Assembly (NCBI GenBank): GCA_013396995.1
Contig: VWZP01010350.1
Span: forward strand, 1,050,806 to 1,114,805
Length of the DNA stretch: 64,000 bases
DNA from: Dicaeum eximium
Taxonomy: Eukaryota; Chordata; Aves; Passeriformes; Dicaeidae
Direction of reading: 5' to 3'
Shown: piece by piece, positions 1 to 14,700 of the stretch
Layout: each line of letters begins with the position of its first letter
Position numbering within the stretch: position 1 is the first letter of the stretch
Translations under genes and position numbers: made by a program
Notes under the pieces: generated by a model
What the model saw: the letters and a program-made list of their open reading frames with translations, nothing else
Database searches by the model: none
Told to the model about the DNA's origin: nothing

Positions 1-3000
1 TATGTACAAGGTGTACACAGAAGCTCAAATAGCTCTCTGTCACAAAACAAAACTTTCTCTACCCTGTGTTGTTATACACCATAAACATATTATACAGAGG
101 CATTCTTCCTTTTAATAATGAATTATCAGGACCTATTGCATCCTTCATCTGTTTCATCTCTCACTCCATCCATCTTTCTCTTCTTTTGCACTCCTGCAAC
201 AATCCTTTATTTCATGTGAGGAGAAATAGCTCTCTATCCAAACTGATATGGACTTACTGACTGGCACTAGGTCTTTGTCACTTTTCAAGGTATATCAAGT
301 TTCTGAGCCTACACAGATCTTGAGACTAAATGGGTTGTTCAGGCAACATCCCAGTATATATTGGAAATTTCTACATTTATTTGACACTATAGTGTTATGT
401 TTCCTGAATACTGCCACATGTCTTAAAAAAGATGCAACATTATTATACTTTCTGTGCATAGAGAAGTATGTGAAAAAAATGTTTGTTTTCCATATGCAAG
501 AACTCTATAAACTGTTTTTCTCTAAATGCCTTCAGAGTTCCATGACCACATGTGAAAATGTTTCCTGTCATCCCTTCATGTTTCCTATAAAAATCCAGTA
601 TGCTACCACAAATGTCAAGAATGAGGCCACATAGTTTAAATTACTTGTTTTTGATTGAAGAGGCATCCTCTTCAATCACAACTTCATACTCAAAGGGCAG
701 CTGCTTGGGTCACATTACACGTCAAGAGACAGACTTCATGATTATTGAGACTTCCTGTATGTGTAAAACCTCAGAAGGCAAGGAAAACCAGACTGCCTAC
801 ATAAAGAGCATTTCATTGTGAGAATTACTTCAGATACATAGGCTACCCCTGAGAGGATGGAAATCTTGATAAGAATATCCCTATACTGGACAGTTTCTTT
901 TGATTTGGTATGATCATTGTGGCTAGAGCTCCATGGATCTGCAGTTACACCATGCCAATGTTCCCAGCAGAGGCAAGGGAGGATTCATAGATGTGATTTC
1001 TTCATGGCCAAAGGCAGTACCTTCTAAATTCAGTGAAGTCTCAAGGACAAAGAAGAATTTAGGATGTGGTTGTTGTTTTCTGTGATTTAGCCAAGAATTT
1101 AAAGAACATGTAAGCAGCATGTCTTGTAGATGGCCAAGTAAATGTACTTTTACTTTTTCAATTTCTTCCCTTTCAATCTAAAAAGCTCATTCTTGGAGTC
1201 AGAAGGGTCTGGAAGGTATGTATCACATTAGAAACGTGAGACACCAGTGTGGTAGAGCTGGGAAATCTTGCTGAGGTACACCATATAAACCAAATCTGCC
1301 AGGCAGACATAGATTTGCATTACTTAACCTCTGTTAGCTTATTAATTGAAATGACCTCCTGAAAAACTGGGATAACACAGCCTGGCTGCAGAACTTGCTG
1401 GTGAGGTGGCTACAAAGGAAGGAAGGCTCCTTTTCCTGCCTAGGGTCTCTAACAGAGCTGAGGGCATCCATGAACAAAGGCTCTCCTGCTTACTCAAAAG
1501 TATATTCTCTGTAGACCCACTGTGACTTCACATTAGCCAAATAACCCCACAAGCAGAACTCTTCATTGTCTGTTTCCAAACTCTCTTTCTCACCCTGCCT
1601 AAATGTAAGGTTTTTCTGTGAAGCTGAAATCTGCCCCACAGGAGCAGGTACAGACCTCCTTCTGTAGGTTCCCTTAAAATTGCTCATTTTGTCACACAAT
1701 GACCTAAACCAACAGCAGTACCAGGGATCTCCTCCACCTGTGCAAGGGTGTGGGGGAACTGACAGTAACCAATGGCATTAATAAATCAACTCATACTTCA
1801 AATCCTTTTATTAAAAATTAAAATAATCCTTCCTTCTCTCGTAATAAGAATTTTTCTAGAGCCATCAGAAATGTTGTTTTGGCATCACAATACTGCCACA
1901 GGTCTGAAAAAGAAGTCCTGTCTAGACATTTTTAGACATATCTATACTTGATTAATTGCTAAAAAAAAAAAAAAATTAGGGCACCTTGTGGTAAATGCAG
2001 TTGGCTGATACAGATAGTGGTTTGTAAGAGTTCTGTTGCACATCCTGTTCTCTGAACCAAAGAAGAATGAAGCAAAGCTAGCTATAAAAAACTTCAAACA
2101 AGTTAACTTTTTGTAGTAGGAAGTCTACTTCTATCTGGGGTGAGGCCAAAGTGACTGCACACAGAACTTCCAGGCAGCACTCTTTTCCAGAGATTTCTGA
2201 AAATATTTTGCTAGTTAATCTCCATCTCATTCATTCAAGTGGTTTCTTTCTCTTTTCTTTTAAACTGTTCCTTACCTACACTGTATGCTAAAAGCTCATA
2301 TTTTGTATACAGCTGGTATTTAGACAATTGTTTTTATCACAGCCTTTGGTCACAAAAATACAAAGGAATCATTCAGGATGAAGTTTTCACATAATGAGGA
2401 ACAAATTAAATTAATTAAACATTTCACATTTACAGCTCATCTGTTATAATAATCAGCAATAGTGAAAATATTACTGCTGTTTTTTTCAACTTTCCAGGAG
2501 TTTGCCTGAAACTGAACTACAACGTAATGTGCCATAAAAACCCTCATGGAATTTATATCTCTGTGTCAGAATTGTTCAGTGAAAGCTGTGATGGTCATAA
2601 CACTGACTGTGAAACACAATTATAACTAGAACTGATAGACACTATCATCATGACACAGATATTATGAATGTACTACAATGCATTTCCCAGGGGCATGAAC
2701 ATACCAAAAATACTGTGACATCATAAGATATAAATGGGTATTTCCAAAATAATTTATGAAAATGATAGTTCAAAAGCAGTGGAAAATGCAGCTCTTGAGA
2801 TTCATCATGAGCATAACCAAAATGTATCACCACAGTCACAGAAAGGATAGCTCAGGCAAACATGGGGGAAATTATTTAAGCCAATATTCCACAACAGAAG
2901 ATATACCCACAGAAATGATAAAATATTGATTAGTTTGTAGAATGTGACATGAGCATTGAAAGATTTAATCAATTTCTTGGAAAGCAAAATATCACAGTCA

Positions 3001-4003
3001 CAAGGACAGAAATTCAAGAAGTATTTCCAGAGGTCAGAGATAAGAAGCACGTGAAGCAAATGGTAAATATTATAAAATACCATTAAATAAATTAGGCAAG
3101 TGAATGAAATAAGAGATTACAAGAAATCTACATAGCTTTTTGTTTGCTTTTTTTAAATTCATAGAAGTTGGTCATAAGTAACCTACCTTGGATCTTTACT
3201 TTTAATGTAGAATAGATGAAGCATTATCAAGATGTTCACACATTTTTAAGATGTTATAGAGAAGACGCAGGAAAAAATTTAATTTTGAAAGTGACATTCT
3301 CAATCATTTATTCACTGGTGCAAATTATATAAGAACAGTAAGAAGAGGAGACAGATACCTTCTTCAGTGATAATTATCACAGAAGAGGTTCACATGTCTG
3401 CGTTCACAACTATAAATGATAGTTTCATGTAGTAATCCTTTCAGATTGAGAACAAAAGAAAATATTCTGCCTTCTAGTCCTGCCCAGAGCCAAAGGAAAT
3501 GCAGAGGCTAATCTTTGCCTGTTGTGCAATTCACTGCCCCACCCGTGCTTCCCTCAGCCCACCAGCTTCTCCTGGCCTGGGTTATTCCTACAGTGTCATG
3601 TGATGGTGAACATGCCAGTCCCACATGGACTTCATCCATCACCACCTCATGGCCTCCTCCACAGCACAGGCGACCTCTCTGGTGCAGGGTGAAACTCATA
3701 GTGAAAGAAAGAGGACATGGGTAGGGGCTGGGGAACAGGAACCTGGTGCTGTGTTCTGGTGGCGTGGTATTGCAGCCATTTCAGAGTTGGGAGTGTTGTG
3801 CATAAAGTAATGTGACAGCTGGGAAAGCATAAAGAACACTTGCAACCTTTCTGCATTCCAGACTTCTCTTGTGTGCATTTTGGATAGGCCTGGAGAGATG
3901 GCTTGAATAACCTGAGTCAGGTTAACATAAACCATCATTTTTAGAATCAATTACTCTACTTGTGGGGGAAATATTATTATGCATGCCTCCAGAACAGAGA
4001 AAT
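1..4003. other. Intergenic DNA, no gene recognised
   Basis: AT-rich sequence with short, uninterpretable open frames on both strands and no convincing exon. A run of 15 A lies at about 1961-1975. The part from about 3480 to 3960 is somewhat richer in GC and reads like old repeat or unique DNA, but I could not assign it to a family. Confidence 0.6.
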
Positions 4004-4415
4004 TACAGAATCACAGTATAAACTAGGTAGGAAAAGACCTTTGAGATCTTCAAGTCCAACCTGTGACCTAACATCACCTTACCAGCTAAACCATGGCACT
4101 GCGTGCCTCATCAAGTCATTTTTTAAGCACCTCCAGGGACAGTGACTCAACCACATCCCTGGGCAGCCCATTCTGATGCTGAACCACTCTTTCTGTGAAG
4201 AATTTTTTTCTAATATGTAGCCCAAACTCTCCCTGGTGTAGCTTAAGTCTGTATCCTCTCATCCTGTCCCTGGTGGCCTAGGAGAAGAGAATGACCCCCA
4301 CCTGACTCCAACTTCCTTTCTGACAGTTTTAGAGAGAAATAAGGTCCCCCTGAGCCTCCTTTCTTCCAGGCTAAGCAGCCCTGGCTCCCTCAGCTGCTCT
4401 TCATAGGGCAGTTGT
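4004..4415 (-). mobile_element. CR1 LINE fragment, 3' end, minus orientation
   Basis: The plus strand reads as the reverse complement of a CR1 non-LTR retrotransposon 3' terminus. It begins with the reverse complement of the ATTCTGTGATTCT-like tail at about 4005. It continues through the reverse complement of the GGTTGGACTTGAAGATCTC segment, then the region encoding the end of the reverse transcriptase (near 4200-4400). It is 5'-truncated, as most genomic CR1 copies are, and carries stops in all frames. The family is recognised from its conserved 3' sequence; the subfamily is not determined. Confidence 0.85.
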
Positions 4416-5063
4416 GTTATTTCAACACCGAATTTACCTTCTGTGAGTTTGTTTTCTGAATTATTTAGGAGTCTCTGTGACATTCAGTTAATCAGCAAGG
4501 TATTGGCACCCTGTCAGTGAAGCACCATGCAATCTGAAATTTGGCAGGGGTATTTGATATTTTTGTTCTCTTCAAGAATTTCCACTATTTCTTCTGTTCT
4601 TTACCTCATGCAATATCTTTGTCCAAATGTTCCCCTGTTTATTTTCCCTTTATGTAATTCCTCAGTGGTTTTGAAAATACTCATTATTTGCTGTGTGTAA
4701 TAATAAGAAATAGATCAAGTTACATTATTGTCCCTATTCACTGATAAATAAATAAAATTCAGACACAAAGCTCACCAAAGACATTATGTGCAGTATTTTC
4801 ATAAGAAGCAAAATCTACTACCAGACAGTAGTGAACTGGGTGAAAAAATGCCATGGGAGACCAGTATAGCTGCAAAAACAGGCCAGCTGGGTATTTGCAG
4901 TAGTCTGAGAAGAATAATTCTACACAAAATTCCTTTTTTTTTCTTTATAATACTTATGTTTACTCATTTGCACTGGCATTTCTCTCAGTTCAGTTAGTTT
5001 ACTAGTTTCAATTATGCTTGCTGAGGTGATTTTTCCAGGTTTTTCTGTTCTTTGTCAAGATAA
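4416..5063. other. Intergenic DNA, nothing recognised
   Basis: AT-rich sequence between a CR1 fragment and a microsatellite. I see no exon, RNA gene or recognisable repeat. Confidence 0.5.
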
Positions 5064-5073
5064 AATATATATA

Positions 5074-5155
<82 letters not shown>

Positions 5156-5190
5156 CACATATATACATATACACATATATACATATATAC
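5064..5190. repeat. Compound (TA)n(TG)n(TA/CA)n microsatellite
   Basis: A TA tract (5064-5104, interrupted by TGTG) is followed by an uninterrupted TG tract of about 48 bases (about 5104-5152) and then alternating TATACA/CATATA steps to 5190. The alternating purine-pyrimidine TG part can adopt Z-DNA and is expected to vary in length between individuals. Confidence 0.95.
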
Positions 5191-5748
5191 TGTGAGCTAT
5201 TTATTTATTTATTCACAAACTCATTTTCCATATGTGAGACATGAGAATATCATAGGTAATTTTAAGAGTAGCTTGATCATGCCATGGACAAAACAGAAAA
5301 ACAGTTTGGTTGGTTCTCATACCCAAGAACTTTTCATACCTTGAGGGCATGGTTGTGAAAAGAGAATGTTTGTGGATGTAATGTTGCTGACTTGAGCTTT
5401 AAATCTTTAATTGTGAACTGCTAAATCAAACTGAGAAATTGCCTCTAGGTCCCTGCCTGGTTTTAATTGCATAGTTTTATTCTGTGGTTGTCCTATTCTA
5501 ACCATTTCTGCTTTTCCATTCTGAGCATTTCTGCTGGTTGTTGTGGGGTGAGAAACTAGATATGTTTTGTTCTGAGTCTAATTTAGTGTGGTTATATTTC
5601 TGGAGTTTCATGACATTCAAAAACAAAAAAAAATGCAAACTGCTGGACCTGGGATGAGCTAACACATTGCAGGAGGAGGTCTGAGGCTGAGCAGCTTTAG
5701 TAGCAGCTCTGATGAAAAGGACTAGGGTCCTGCTTGGCAATATGCTCT
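5191..5748. other. Intergenic DNA, nothing recognised
   Basis: No gene or clear repeat is visible apart from a short ATTT repeat at about 5201-5213. Confidence 0.5.
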
Positions 5749-6340
5749 ACATGAGCCAGCAGTGTCCCCTGTGCCCTGGCAGGAAAAAAAGGCCAACAGC
5801 ATCCTGGACTGAACTAATAAGAATCCTGCTACTGGTTATTCCCCTTTGCATGGCATTTATTAGACAGCATATGTAAACCTGTATCCAGTTTTGTACCACT
5901 AACTGCATCAAAGGTGAGGACAAACCTTGTCAAGGGTATGTAGAAAGATTCTGCCAAGAGTCAGGAGCTGGAGCAACTGACACATAAGGAAAACCAAGAG
6001 GATTTGGGCTTGATTAGCCCAGGGAAGAGGTGTGTTAGGAAGAACCTAACAGAAATTGTTGAGGGGTTGGAAGAAGGAGGCAAGATTTTAATTGGGGGAA
6101 GAAAATGTAAACTGGAAAAAAATGTAAACTGACCAAGGACAAAAGAAAAAGAATCTCTGAAGATAATTAAACATTTAATTAGATTACCGAGAAAAGTAAT
6201 GTAAACTCTATCCTGGAAGGTTTTCAAGACCCAACTGGACAAAGTCCTGAACAATGTGGTCTGAATTCAGTGTTAAATCTGCCCTGAGCAGGACATTGGA
6301 CTAAGGACCTCCCAAGGCCATTTCCAAATTGGATGTTTCT
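5749..6340 (+). mobile_element. Degenerate CR1 LINE, plus orientation
   Basis: The start resembles the conserved CR1 reverse-transcriptase stretch (CCTGGCAGGAAAAAAAGGCC, then CAACAGCATCCTGGACTG). Later come the family phrases around TTTTCAAGACCCAACTGGAC (about 6221) and GACCTCCCAAGGCCATTTCC (about 6306) of the CR1 3' end. The copy has many indels and AT-rich insertions and no coding capacity. Strand follows from the 3' tail lying at the right. Confidence 0.8.
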
Positions 6341-8681
6341 TATTTAAACACCACTTACAAATTTGGAGCAAGTTAAGAAACAGGAAACACATTTCTTTTT
6401 AAATAATTGAAGAAAACATTGATTTCTCCATTTTAAAATGCCTGCTTTGGAAAAAGTCAAAATACTATGACCTGGCAGCAAAGAAAGAGAGTTTTATAAA
6501 GATGAGAGGAAGATAAACAGGCAAGAAATTTGTAGGTTTTAGAACATCATCCTGTTACCCAAATGCAATCTCAGAGCTGTAGCTAATGTGGTTGCTGTGA
6601 AACATGTTTGGTATGGTACAGGCACTACCTCATTTTTGCTGTTGCTGTCACAAAGGTTGCCTTTGCTGCCTTTTTAATTTGGTGGATATTGTCAATCTAA
6701 GAGACCTCCCTTCAATAAGAGCCCAGGGTCAGCTTTCTGTCCTTGAGGTTAGGTTCACCCTGGTCTCCTCCACCCTGCTCTCCCTCTGTCATCCACAGCA
6801 GAAACATATGGGATAGATTTCCCTGCACAGCTTTAGTACAGATGTCCACAGTGCACACTTCCATATCTGGGCTGGTTGACCTCCATCAAAGTGCCTTATT
6901 ATCAGTGGAAATACAGAATCTTGAGATCTCTACAAACCTATTTTAGACTTCTTTATTAGAAGGCACCTTATCACAGTGTATTTGCCAGAGGGAAAATCCC
7001 CATGATGCTTGCATTGCACTCATATTGGAGCAGGGGTTTTCATCCCACCTGGAATAAAAAAGCATGGTCAGTTGTGCTATGGCATCCATATAGAGCTCTG
7101 ATGCAATTTATGGCTACTGGCAAGCTAAGCTAGAATTAAATCTACGTGCAAGAGAAGGGGAAAGTATTTGTAAGCCACCAGCATTCTCTCACACGGTCCA
7201 GGTCCCACTGATGATGGCCTCTGGCCATTACTTCTGCAGACCTTGCTCAGCCTTTGTTGTAGTTTGCGCTCTTATGACAAACAACAGACATTCTTTTCAA
7301 CGAGTTTCCAAAAGTTCACTAATTTCCTTTTCATCATGGAAATGCAACGTGGTAGAAGCTGAGCAGAACCTCGGGGTTGTTGCAGCCCACACGGCACCAC
7401 AAACCACACTTCCTGGCACATTGCACCAAAACCTTTCAGCCAAATACCAGTTACAATATTTTACATATATATGCAACAACATATATAACATTTTTCATTC
7501 AATCAAGGGAAAAAGATGAAGTCACTGGAATCTCTAACATCATCCTCTGTGCAGCATTACCATCATAAATAACAAAGAACTGTCAGGTTACACCTGTCTA
7601 CTGAGGCACCTCACTGATTCAAGCAAAAGGTTATCCTTTATTCTGAAAACAAAAAAAAAAAGCATATGTGGGAATGTACCACAGCTGGAAGCTATTATGC
7701 AGGCCTTGGAAATGATTGTCAGGAGAATATCAGTTAAACAAGTGTATGGTGATAGCTAGGGCATATACTAGATTCACTAAGTTTAGCTTCAGTATTGGTA
7801 ACACAGAATTTTGCGTTTCAGAAATCTAGATCCTTGGGCTTAAAATCTGTTAAGTAGGTTTGGGGTTTGGGGCTTGTTTTGAGATCTAACATTATCTATT
7901 TTGATGTACATGCAAAAGAAGAATGCAGATACAACAAAGATGTGGCTGGAAAGATATCTAAAGAGACTCACATCATCTGATGGGAGCCAATCTCCTAGGG
8001 TGTCTTTATCTGGTACCTCCCATCCGGATCCCATCTGGCTTCTCCAGATGGTGACTTAGAGTAGACTTAATCCATATGTTTGCAGTCATCTCTCTTCCTC
8101 TCCATTGCCTAAAGTAGTGGCTTTAGGGAGACCAACTGCTTTAGGCTAGGCATAGCCTGAGTGAATATTCCTAGAGAGGACAATGCAAGATGTTCCAGTT
8201 TTCCCCACTGGCCTCAAGGCCAGTTCATCCACATCTTATAAAGATTGCGTAAGATGGAAAAGGCACTCATATAGAAAATTATTTTCACAGAGGCCAGTGA
8301 AAAATATTTCTGCTCAAAGTTTGAGCCTCAGAAATTGGAAAAAATTCTGGAAGAAAAAAAGATGTGGATGTCATAGGATAGATCATATTAAGATTAATCA
8401 TTAGTAACCAGTATATTAAAAAATCTATAAGAGAGGCAAATGTGACTCAAGGAGAAGTAAAGTGACATATTTTCAGAGAGACAGTAATTGCACAGGCTCA
8501 TGTGTGGGACCGTATCTGAGACATAATGGTACACCTCTGTTCAGGAATTCTGAACTCCTGCTAGAATAGATGCAGAAAAGGGCAACTACATGTGGTAAAT
8601 GAAGAAACTCAAAATCCTTTCTTTGTTCCATCCAAAACAAAAAAGGTCAAGCTGAGATATGATTTCCCTGCAGATATACTT
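6341..8681. other. Intergenic DNA, possible faint CR1 trace near 8.55 kb
   Basis: No gene seen. The bases near 8555-8600 (TGCTAGAATAGATGCAGAAA followed by AGGGCAACTA) loosely resemble the CR1 phrase about a lineage of 'cagaaaagggcaac', but the match is too short to delimit an element. The rest is unremarkable. Confidence 0.4.

Positions 8682-8716
<35 letters not shown>
8682..8716. repeat. (GA)n microsatellite
   Basis: About 35 bases of GA repeat with a single interruption (GATA) near 8692. Confidence 0.95.
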
Positions 8717-11700
8717 GCAGAAGCAGCATTTGGGGCAATGCTGGCAAAAGAACATGATCAGAAGTTGCCAAGCATAAGTTCAGGCTAGTTAAATCAGAGT
8801 TTCTCCAAAGGAGTGAGTTTCAAAGGCAGGCTTGAGAAAGAAGAATGGCAAAATTCCTAAGTCATTTTAATGCATATATAAGCAGGATATTATGATGTGG
8901 CTGCCTCCAGGAGCGGAGGACAGAACTTGATGACTCAGTTCTATGTTTCTGTCTGTCTCCTATTAATCACTGGCTTTATAAAAGCAACAGCAAGAAAATA
9001 CTGTAGCTAGAAGCTAATCTGAAGCTAAATTTTTTTCTGCACCAATTATGTGGGCTATAAATGTAACAACAAAATAGCAAAAGGTTATGCTTGGCCAGGC
9101 TAAAAATATATTCCACACTAAAAGCAAACTGTTACTCAGTGGAAACCATACTGTGATAATTAGCAGTTTTTAATGGTCATGGAGATAAAGAAAAGCAAGA
9201 CCTTGGATACCTGTCAGCATTTCAAGGTAGTCCCATGTATTTTTACATGTTTGCCATCTCCACCTTTGCCCCTCAAAGTGAAATTGTTTTCAGTTAGGTG
9301 ATGCTAACTTCACTCTGTTTTCTCAGATGTGAGTTGTTAAAAGAGGAGGCCATAGCAAGTCATAAAGTTTTCATTTGCTTTGGGTTTTATAAATATTATT
9401 GTTCAAGTTTTCTGAATATACTAAATATATAAATAAATATATAACACTGAATATAAAAAATATCTGTCTGAACTGCAGTGAATGAGCTCAGCTTTAGGGG
9501 AACAGCTGAGAACCACCAAAGGGTTAGTGCAGATACCTCAGGCTGCAGCTCTATGAACTGCTCAGGTGAACAGTTCTGCATTGTGATGGCCAAAGCTGAA
9601 GCTTTTCTGTGGCTGCAGCAGCATGGTCTTCTCAGTCAGTGAGGACTGATCTGCTAGAGCCCCTTTTTAGCAACTGGCTGCTGGAGATAAACATTACTGC
9701 ATCATGACAGGTCCACATCAGAAGACAAGCTTGTCTGGCTTCTTCAGGAGAAGTCTGCCTGGACACTTGCCAGAGACCTCAGTCCCACATTCTCTGATCC
9801 AGCAGAGGCACTCAGGAACATGCTTAACTTCAGGCATATGAGTGGCCCTATGGACACCAGTGGGGCTGCTAATGTGCCTACAGTTAAATATGTACCCAGT
9901 GCTGGGCTGGAATGGGACCAAGGACTCAGAAACTTGCAAGATCAAGGTTTGGCCAAAGAACAGAGAGTATAAAGGGAGACAAAAGCTGAGAGATACTGAG
10001 TTGCTCTCATGCCCTCTTGTGTCAGTCCTTGAAGGAAGCAAGCCCTGGAATAAACCCCTTAATACAGTAAAAGGAATACCTGTGCAGAAAGCCAAAACAC
10101 TGAAAGGTCCTGTAAACACTCATTTTGCAGCACACAGTGTCTTTTGCTTCTTAGATGGCATTACATTTTAAAGCAGATATTGTGATGTCACTGCAGGAAA
10201 ACATTACAAAAACATTGCAGCAACAGAATTTCTTTCAACAGAGGCCTGGTTGACTCACTCTCACAGCTGCAGCAAAGTACTCCAATGTGTTTCTGGAGAG
10301 CATTCTTGCTTGTGAAGTCTTTATTGGGACACTCTGACTGCAGGGAAATGCAGACGCTTTTCATTTCTTGTGGCAGTCAGAAAGTTTCATTGAATATTTC
10401 TGAGCTCTCAATCTCTTCCAAAACACATGCTGAATTTCCTGGCTCTCTTCCTTAAAATCTGGTCTGGGTTTCTACCCCTGTCACCTCTCAAATTACTTTA
10501 TGAGCACATGTATTAAAAAAAAAAAAAAAACCAAAACAAAAAAAACCCTCAAAACAAACCAAAAGCAAAACCACTACATTATGACCTTTTCAAAATTTAT
10601 TTTGAATTGTTTTTTTCAAACTTTGTGCATTTTTACGTGCACCCATTTTTATATTTAAATTATCTGTATTATGAACTTATCACTGGAATACAGCAAAGCT
10701 GAAACAGAAAGATTTGTCCTTTTGCTATTAGTAATGCAACACTGCCAACTAGAGGCACTGGTAATGATCAAATTTTTGTCATGTAGACCACATTGATAAA
10801 CTTAAATGGATTGCATACCTATAAATATTAAGAGATCATATCTGCACAAGAGAAATCCCACCGAAGTCCTTCGAGTACAGTTGTATTTGCATATCATTTC
10901 CTTCAGTATGTCATTTATTGAATCCAAGCACCACATCACATCATCCAGAAACTCAAATAAAATCCAGTCAGATAGCAAATTACTTTGGGTTCCTCAAAGA
11001 TTTATGGAGCCATTTTAACAACTTTTGGAAATATACCTCCACAAGACATTGCGAGTATTAAAAAAAAATTTTAAATTGTAACTTTCACAGCAAAATAAAT
11101 TCTAGCTATATTCTCAACTCATTATTTCCATAAAGCTTCATAATTTATTACTTCTAAAGAAATCATCTATTCAGGCGGTCTAAAACACATTTTTTGTGTA
11201 GGTTTTCAGCTCTGTAAGGAGCGTACGCTTTGAGTACGGTGTTTGTTCACAGCTGAAGGAATGGAGGAGGACAGAGACCTTCTGCAGGTCCTCATGCCAG
11301 CCCAGGTCCAGGAAAGCCTTGGGGAAAGACCCACGGGCATGGAGGGTGCTGTGCCCCTCTCCTGGGCTGGCAGTGTGTGCCCTGGGGTGCACCAGCACCT
11401 TGGGAGGCCAGAGGGGCTTCCCAGGCTTCACCTGGCTAGAACCACACTGTAAGAGAAAGATCTGCTTGTAAAAGGGCAAGTCCTGCCTGCCAGGGCTCTC
11501 ACAGCATTAAATAAACAGTCCAGAACAGTTTGTACTTTTGGACTGAAGGAAGAAGCCAACAACATCTAGAGCTGGTTTCCTTTTAATTACCAAAACACAT
11601 TTATTCCGTAAATCTCAGCAAAATTAATGAAAAATAATAAATTACTTTTTTCCTCTTACAGCCTTCAAAGCTTTGTATCTGTAAAAAGTTCTGGGAAATC

Positions 11701-14700
11701 TAAAAAGCCTAGAGGGCAGGAAAATAATCTTGTTGAGAAGTGGGAGCCAATAGACAGTTGTGACTCATGGAGGCACAGAGTTGCAGAGCAGCTGAGAGCG
11801 AGGTGCCAAAGCCTAAAACCCAGGGGCTGTGCCACAGGGCAATTTAAGGATGGATGGGCCAGCTTCCAAAAAATGCAGAGAAAACCTTGGAGGGGTTGGA
11901 GGTGACAATACTGGAATAAGTTGAAGGCTTAGAAGTGAAAACATGGACATTGGCCTGGGAAGCAGAGAACACTGTTTGCAGCCAGTACAAATCACTGTAA
12001 AAACTAATTCAATAAATGCTTTTCCAGTTATATTATTATGCTTATGTTCCATAACAATGCCTTTACAGGAATACAAAGCTAAAAAGGTGCAATGGTCAAG
12101 CTAAAGCAAATAACTGGTGTGCAGATAACACTGGAGTAGTTTGTTCACTTGAGCAGTACCTAGAGCTCTACTTTTAGGGAAGGGGGTGGGGGGAAAAGTA
12201 CATCTGCTGTGAATCAGTTTGTAATACCAGAAGAACTATTTACACAATTATGACTATTTTGAAAGACACACACACAGAAACAAACCACCATGTCATATCT
12301 AGATTTCTTTAAATTACTTCATTGAAATGATACAGAAGTTGATTTTTGGTTGTCAGTCAAGACCTAAGCCCAATGGACATTTGCAGGGTTTTTCCACTTA
12401 TTCCTTTTACTGTTTGGCAGTGAAAGCTAATGCTCAGCACTCTAAGCCCCAAGAGTAGTTCTCTGCTCTGGTACCATGTGCTACCTGAATGTGCACTTAA
12501 TTCCAGACTCAGTCCACACCAAATACCTGTGTTAGGAGCCAGAAGTAGCTCCCATCCATGAAAACATGTTCTGCAAAGTTTTCCTATATTGTTAAGTGTA
12601 AAATGTGTTTGGGCATTTGTGGTGGTGCATCTCCCCCTCCAGGCCACACTATGACTTCTCTTTGTGATCTCCTAATTAATTTTGTATTGATTTGCAAAGG
12701 CACATTGATCACATGTAAAAGTCTTTGACAGAATTGCCAATAGAGGTTGCAGGGATGATGCTGAATTGCAGCTGTCACAGGAGCTGTGATCTCATCCCTT
12801 GTTCACACATGAGCTAAGGCAAAGCTGGGCAGATCAAGAACTTCATCAGCAACCTCATTTGTGCAGCATTCTGTAAAGTAAAATTTAAAAGTCAGTCTCA
12901 CTTTTCATAAGTAGGCTACACATATGAATACTTACCTACATCTGCTGCTGCATGACTCACACAAGAGCAGCAGCTTGAGATTCCAAGTGCCAGCTATTCT
13001 GCAACATCTTTTTCTATCTAGAAGTCTGTCTTTTTCACAAACTTTATTGCTGCCTTATTCTGCCCTGCTTTTAGATACTTATTACATTTCCTAATTTGGA
13101 TTTAGCTATGACTGTGTATACACAGTTAACCCATAGCTGTAATCTCCAAAACTAATCTTTAAAGTGGAGGAGAAAAATGGAAAGCCTTTCTAGCACCACT
13201 ACCCTGGAGACTAAGCTGGCTGAGCTCAGTGACTGGGAGCACACTAATTCAGTGAGTGAGTGCAGAAGCGTGTGCTCTACATTGCAGAGACTGAATTGAA
13301 TATTTGGCTGGTAAGTGCTGCTGCACAGGTCAGTGGTTTGACTGCCAGGCAGCACAGGCTGTGCCTGGGATGGAGCTCTGGCTTCACACTCTGTTCGTGT
13401 GTGGATGCTGAACACACACAGAAGAAACCAAGGACAGGCAGCTGGCAAGATCCACTTAGCAAGCAGTGACTGAATAGGAATACTGAAGGCATCCAGCTTG
13501 GTTTTATAAATTATTACAGTAATTTTATTGCAGCATTAAACCTTAACAACGTCTTTTTGACCCAGGCTGCCAATATCTCCAGCAAAACTGACAAAGGCTG
13601 AAATTCTGACCTTCCAATATAGAAACAAATTGCTGAACATGCTAAAGGCAGCTCTCAGGTAGCTCAGCACTAATTTCAGTCTATTTGATGAATGTCTACC
13701 CCTTTACACCTTACAATAATAAACCTGTGCCAGGAAAAGCACAATACTTCAGAACTTGAGAACTCATTATCTCAAAATTACTTCCACAATTTTGGAAAAA
13801 TTCATTATTTCTAACAAATGTAACCATACAGTCCATATAACAAACACATGGAAGAAGAAGAGGCAAAAAGGATTGCTTCTGATTCCCCTCCAAAAGCTAT
13901 TCAAGGAGGAGAAAAAGGTGATCCACTTCATTCCTTCTTTATGCAAAGGTGATGAATAAAGGACTTTACTTATATTGATCAAGTTCAATAAAATTATATC
14001 AAGCATCATGTCCAGGTATTTTTAAACTACAACTCCCAGGAGCAATAATCAGGTAGTCTAAACCACAGTTTTTAAATAAATAATGTTATTTCCCCCTCAA
14101 AAAGAAGAGAGTTTGTTTTATTTGTTAATTACACTTCTCTACACAAAGTAACCCTTGTGTCTTCGTATTAGGTTCATTCCTATCTTCAAGCACCAGTGAA
14201 CTCTGCCATTGTCTGGGAACAAAAGCACCTCCAGTTCCAGCTTTCATTGGTGGTTTCTTTTTTCACTGGACATAAGCCAGACTCAGACTGTTTGAGGGGG
14301 TGATAGCAGACACACACAAGCCACTATTTATTTCCAATCCTCATACAAGACACCTGATACAAGCCAAGATGAAGAGAAATGCAAGGATTCAGAGAATAAG
14401 CATGGGAACTTGCAAGAGAGAAAGTTGGAGGCATGGCAGAAAAGCAAGGGGGAGGGTGGAAACACATTATTTTGGTTTTCAGCTCAAAGGTTCCTTTCAT
14501 TTTTTCCCCGGTGAATGTGCTGTTGCTGCTACACAGAGACCTGGGCAGCTCAGGTGTTCTGTGCTTAAATCACTGACTTTTAACTAACAAATTCCAGGAA
14601 AAGGACCTTCAATCAGGAGAACTGGTCACTGCTGGTGAGCAAGTATTTCTCATTCTTAACTCTCCTTTAGTAAAGCAATGAGGTTTGGTTCACAAATGCC

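Noticed and set aside
5081..5344. Apparent proteins of repeated Val-Cys or Ile-Tyr
   Set aside because: Translation of the TA/TG microsatellite.
11220..11480. Moderately GC-rich segment suggestive of an exon or LTR
   Set aside because: No consistent splice signals and no repeat phrase that I could recognise; left as unclassified intergenic DNA.
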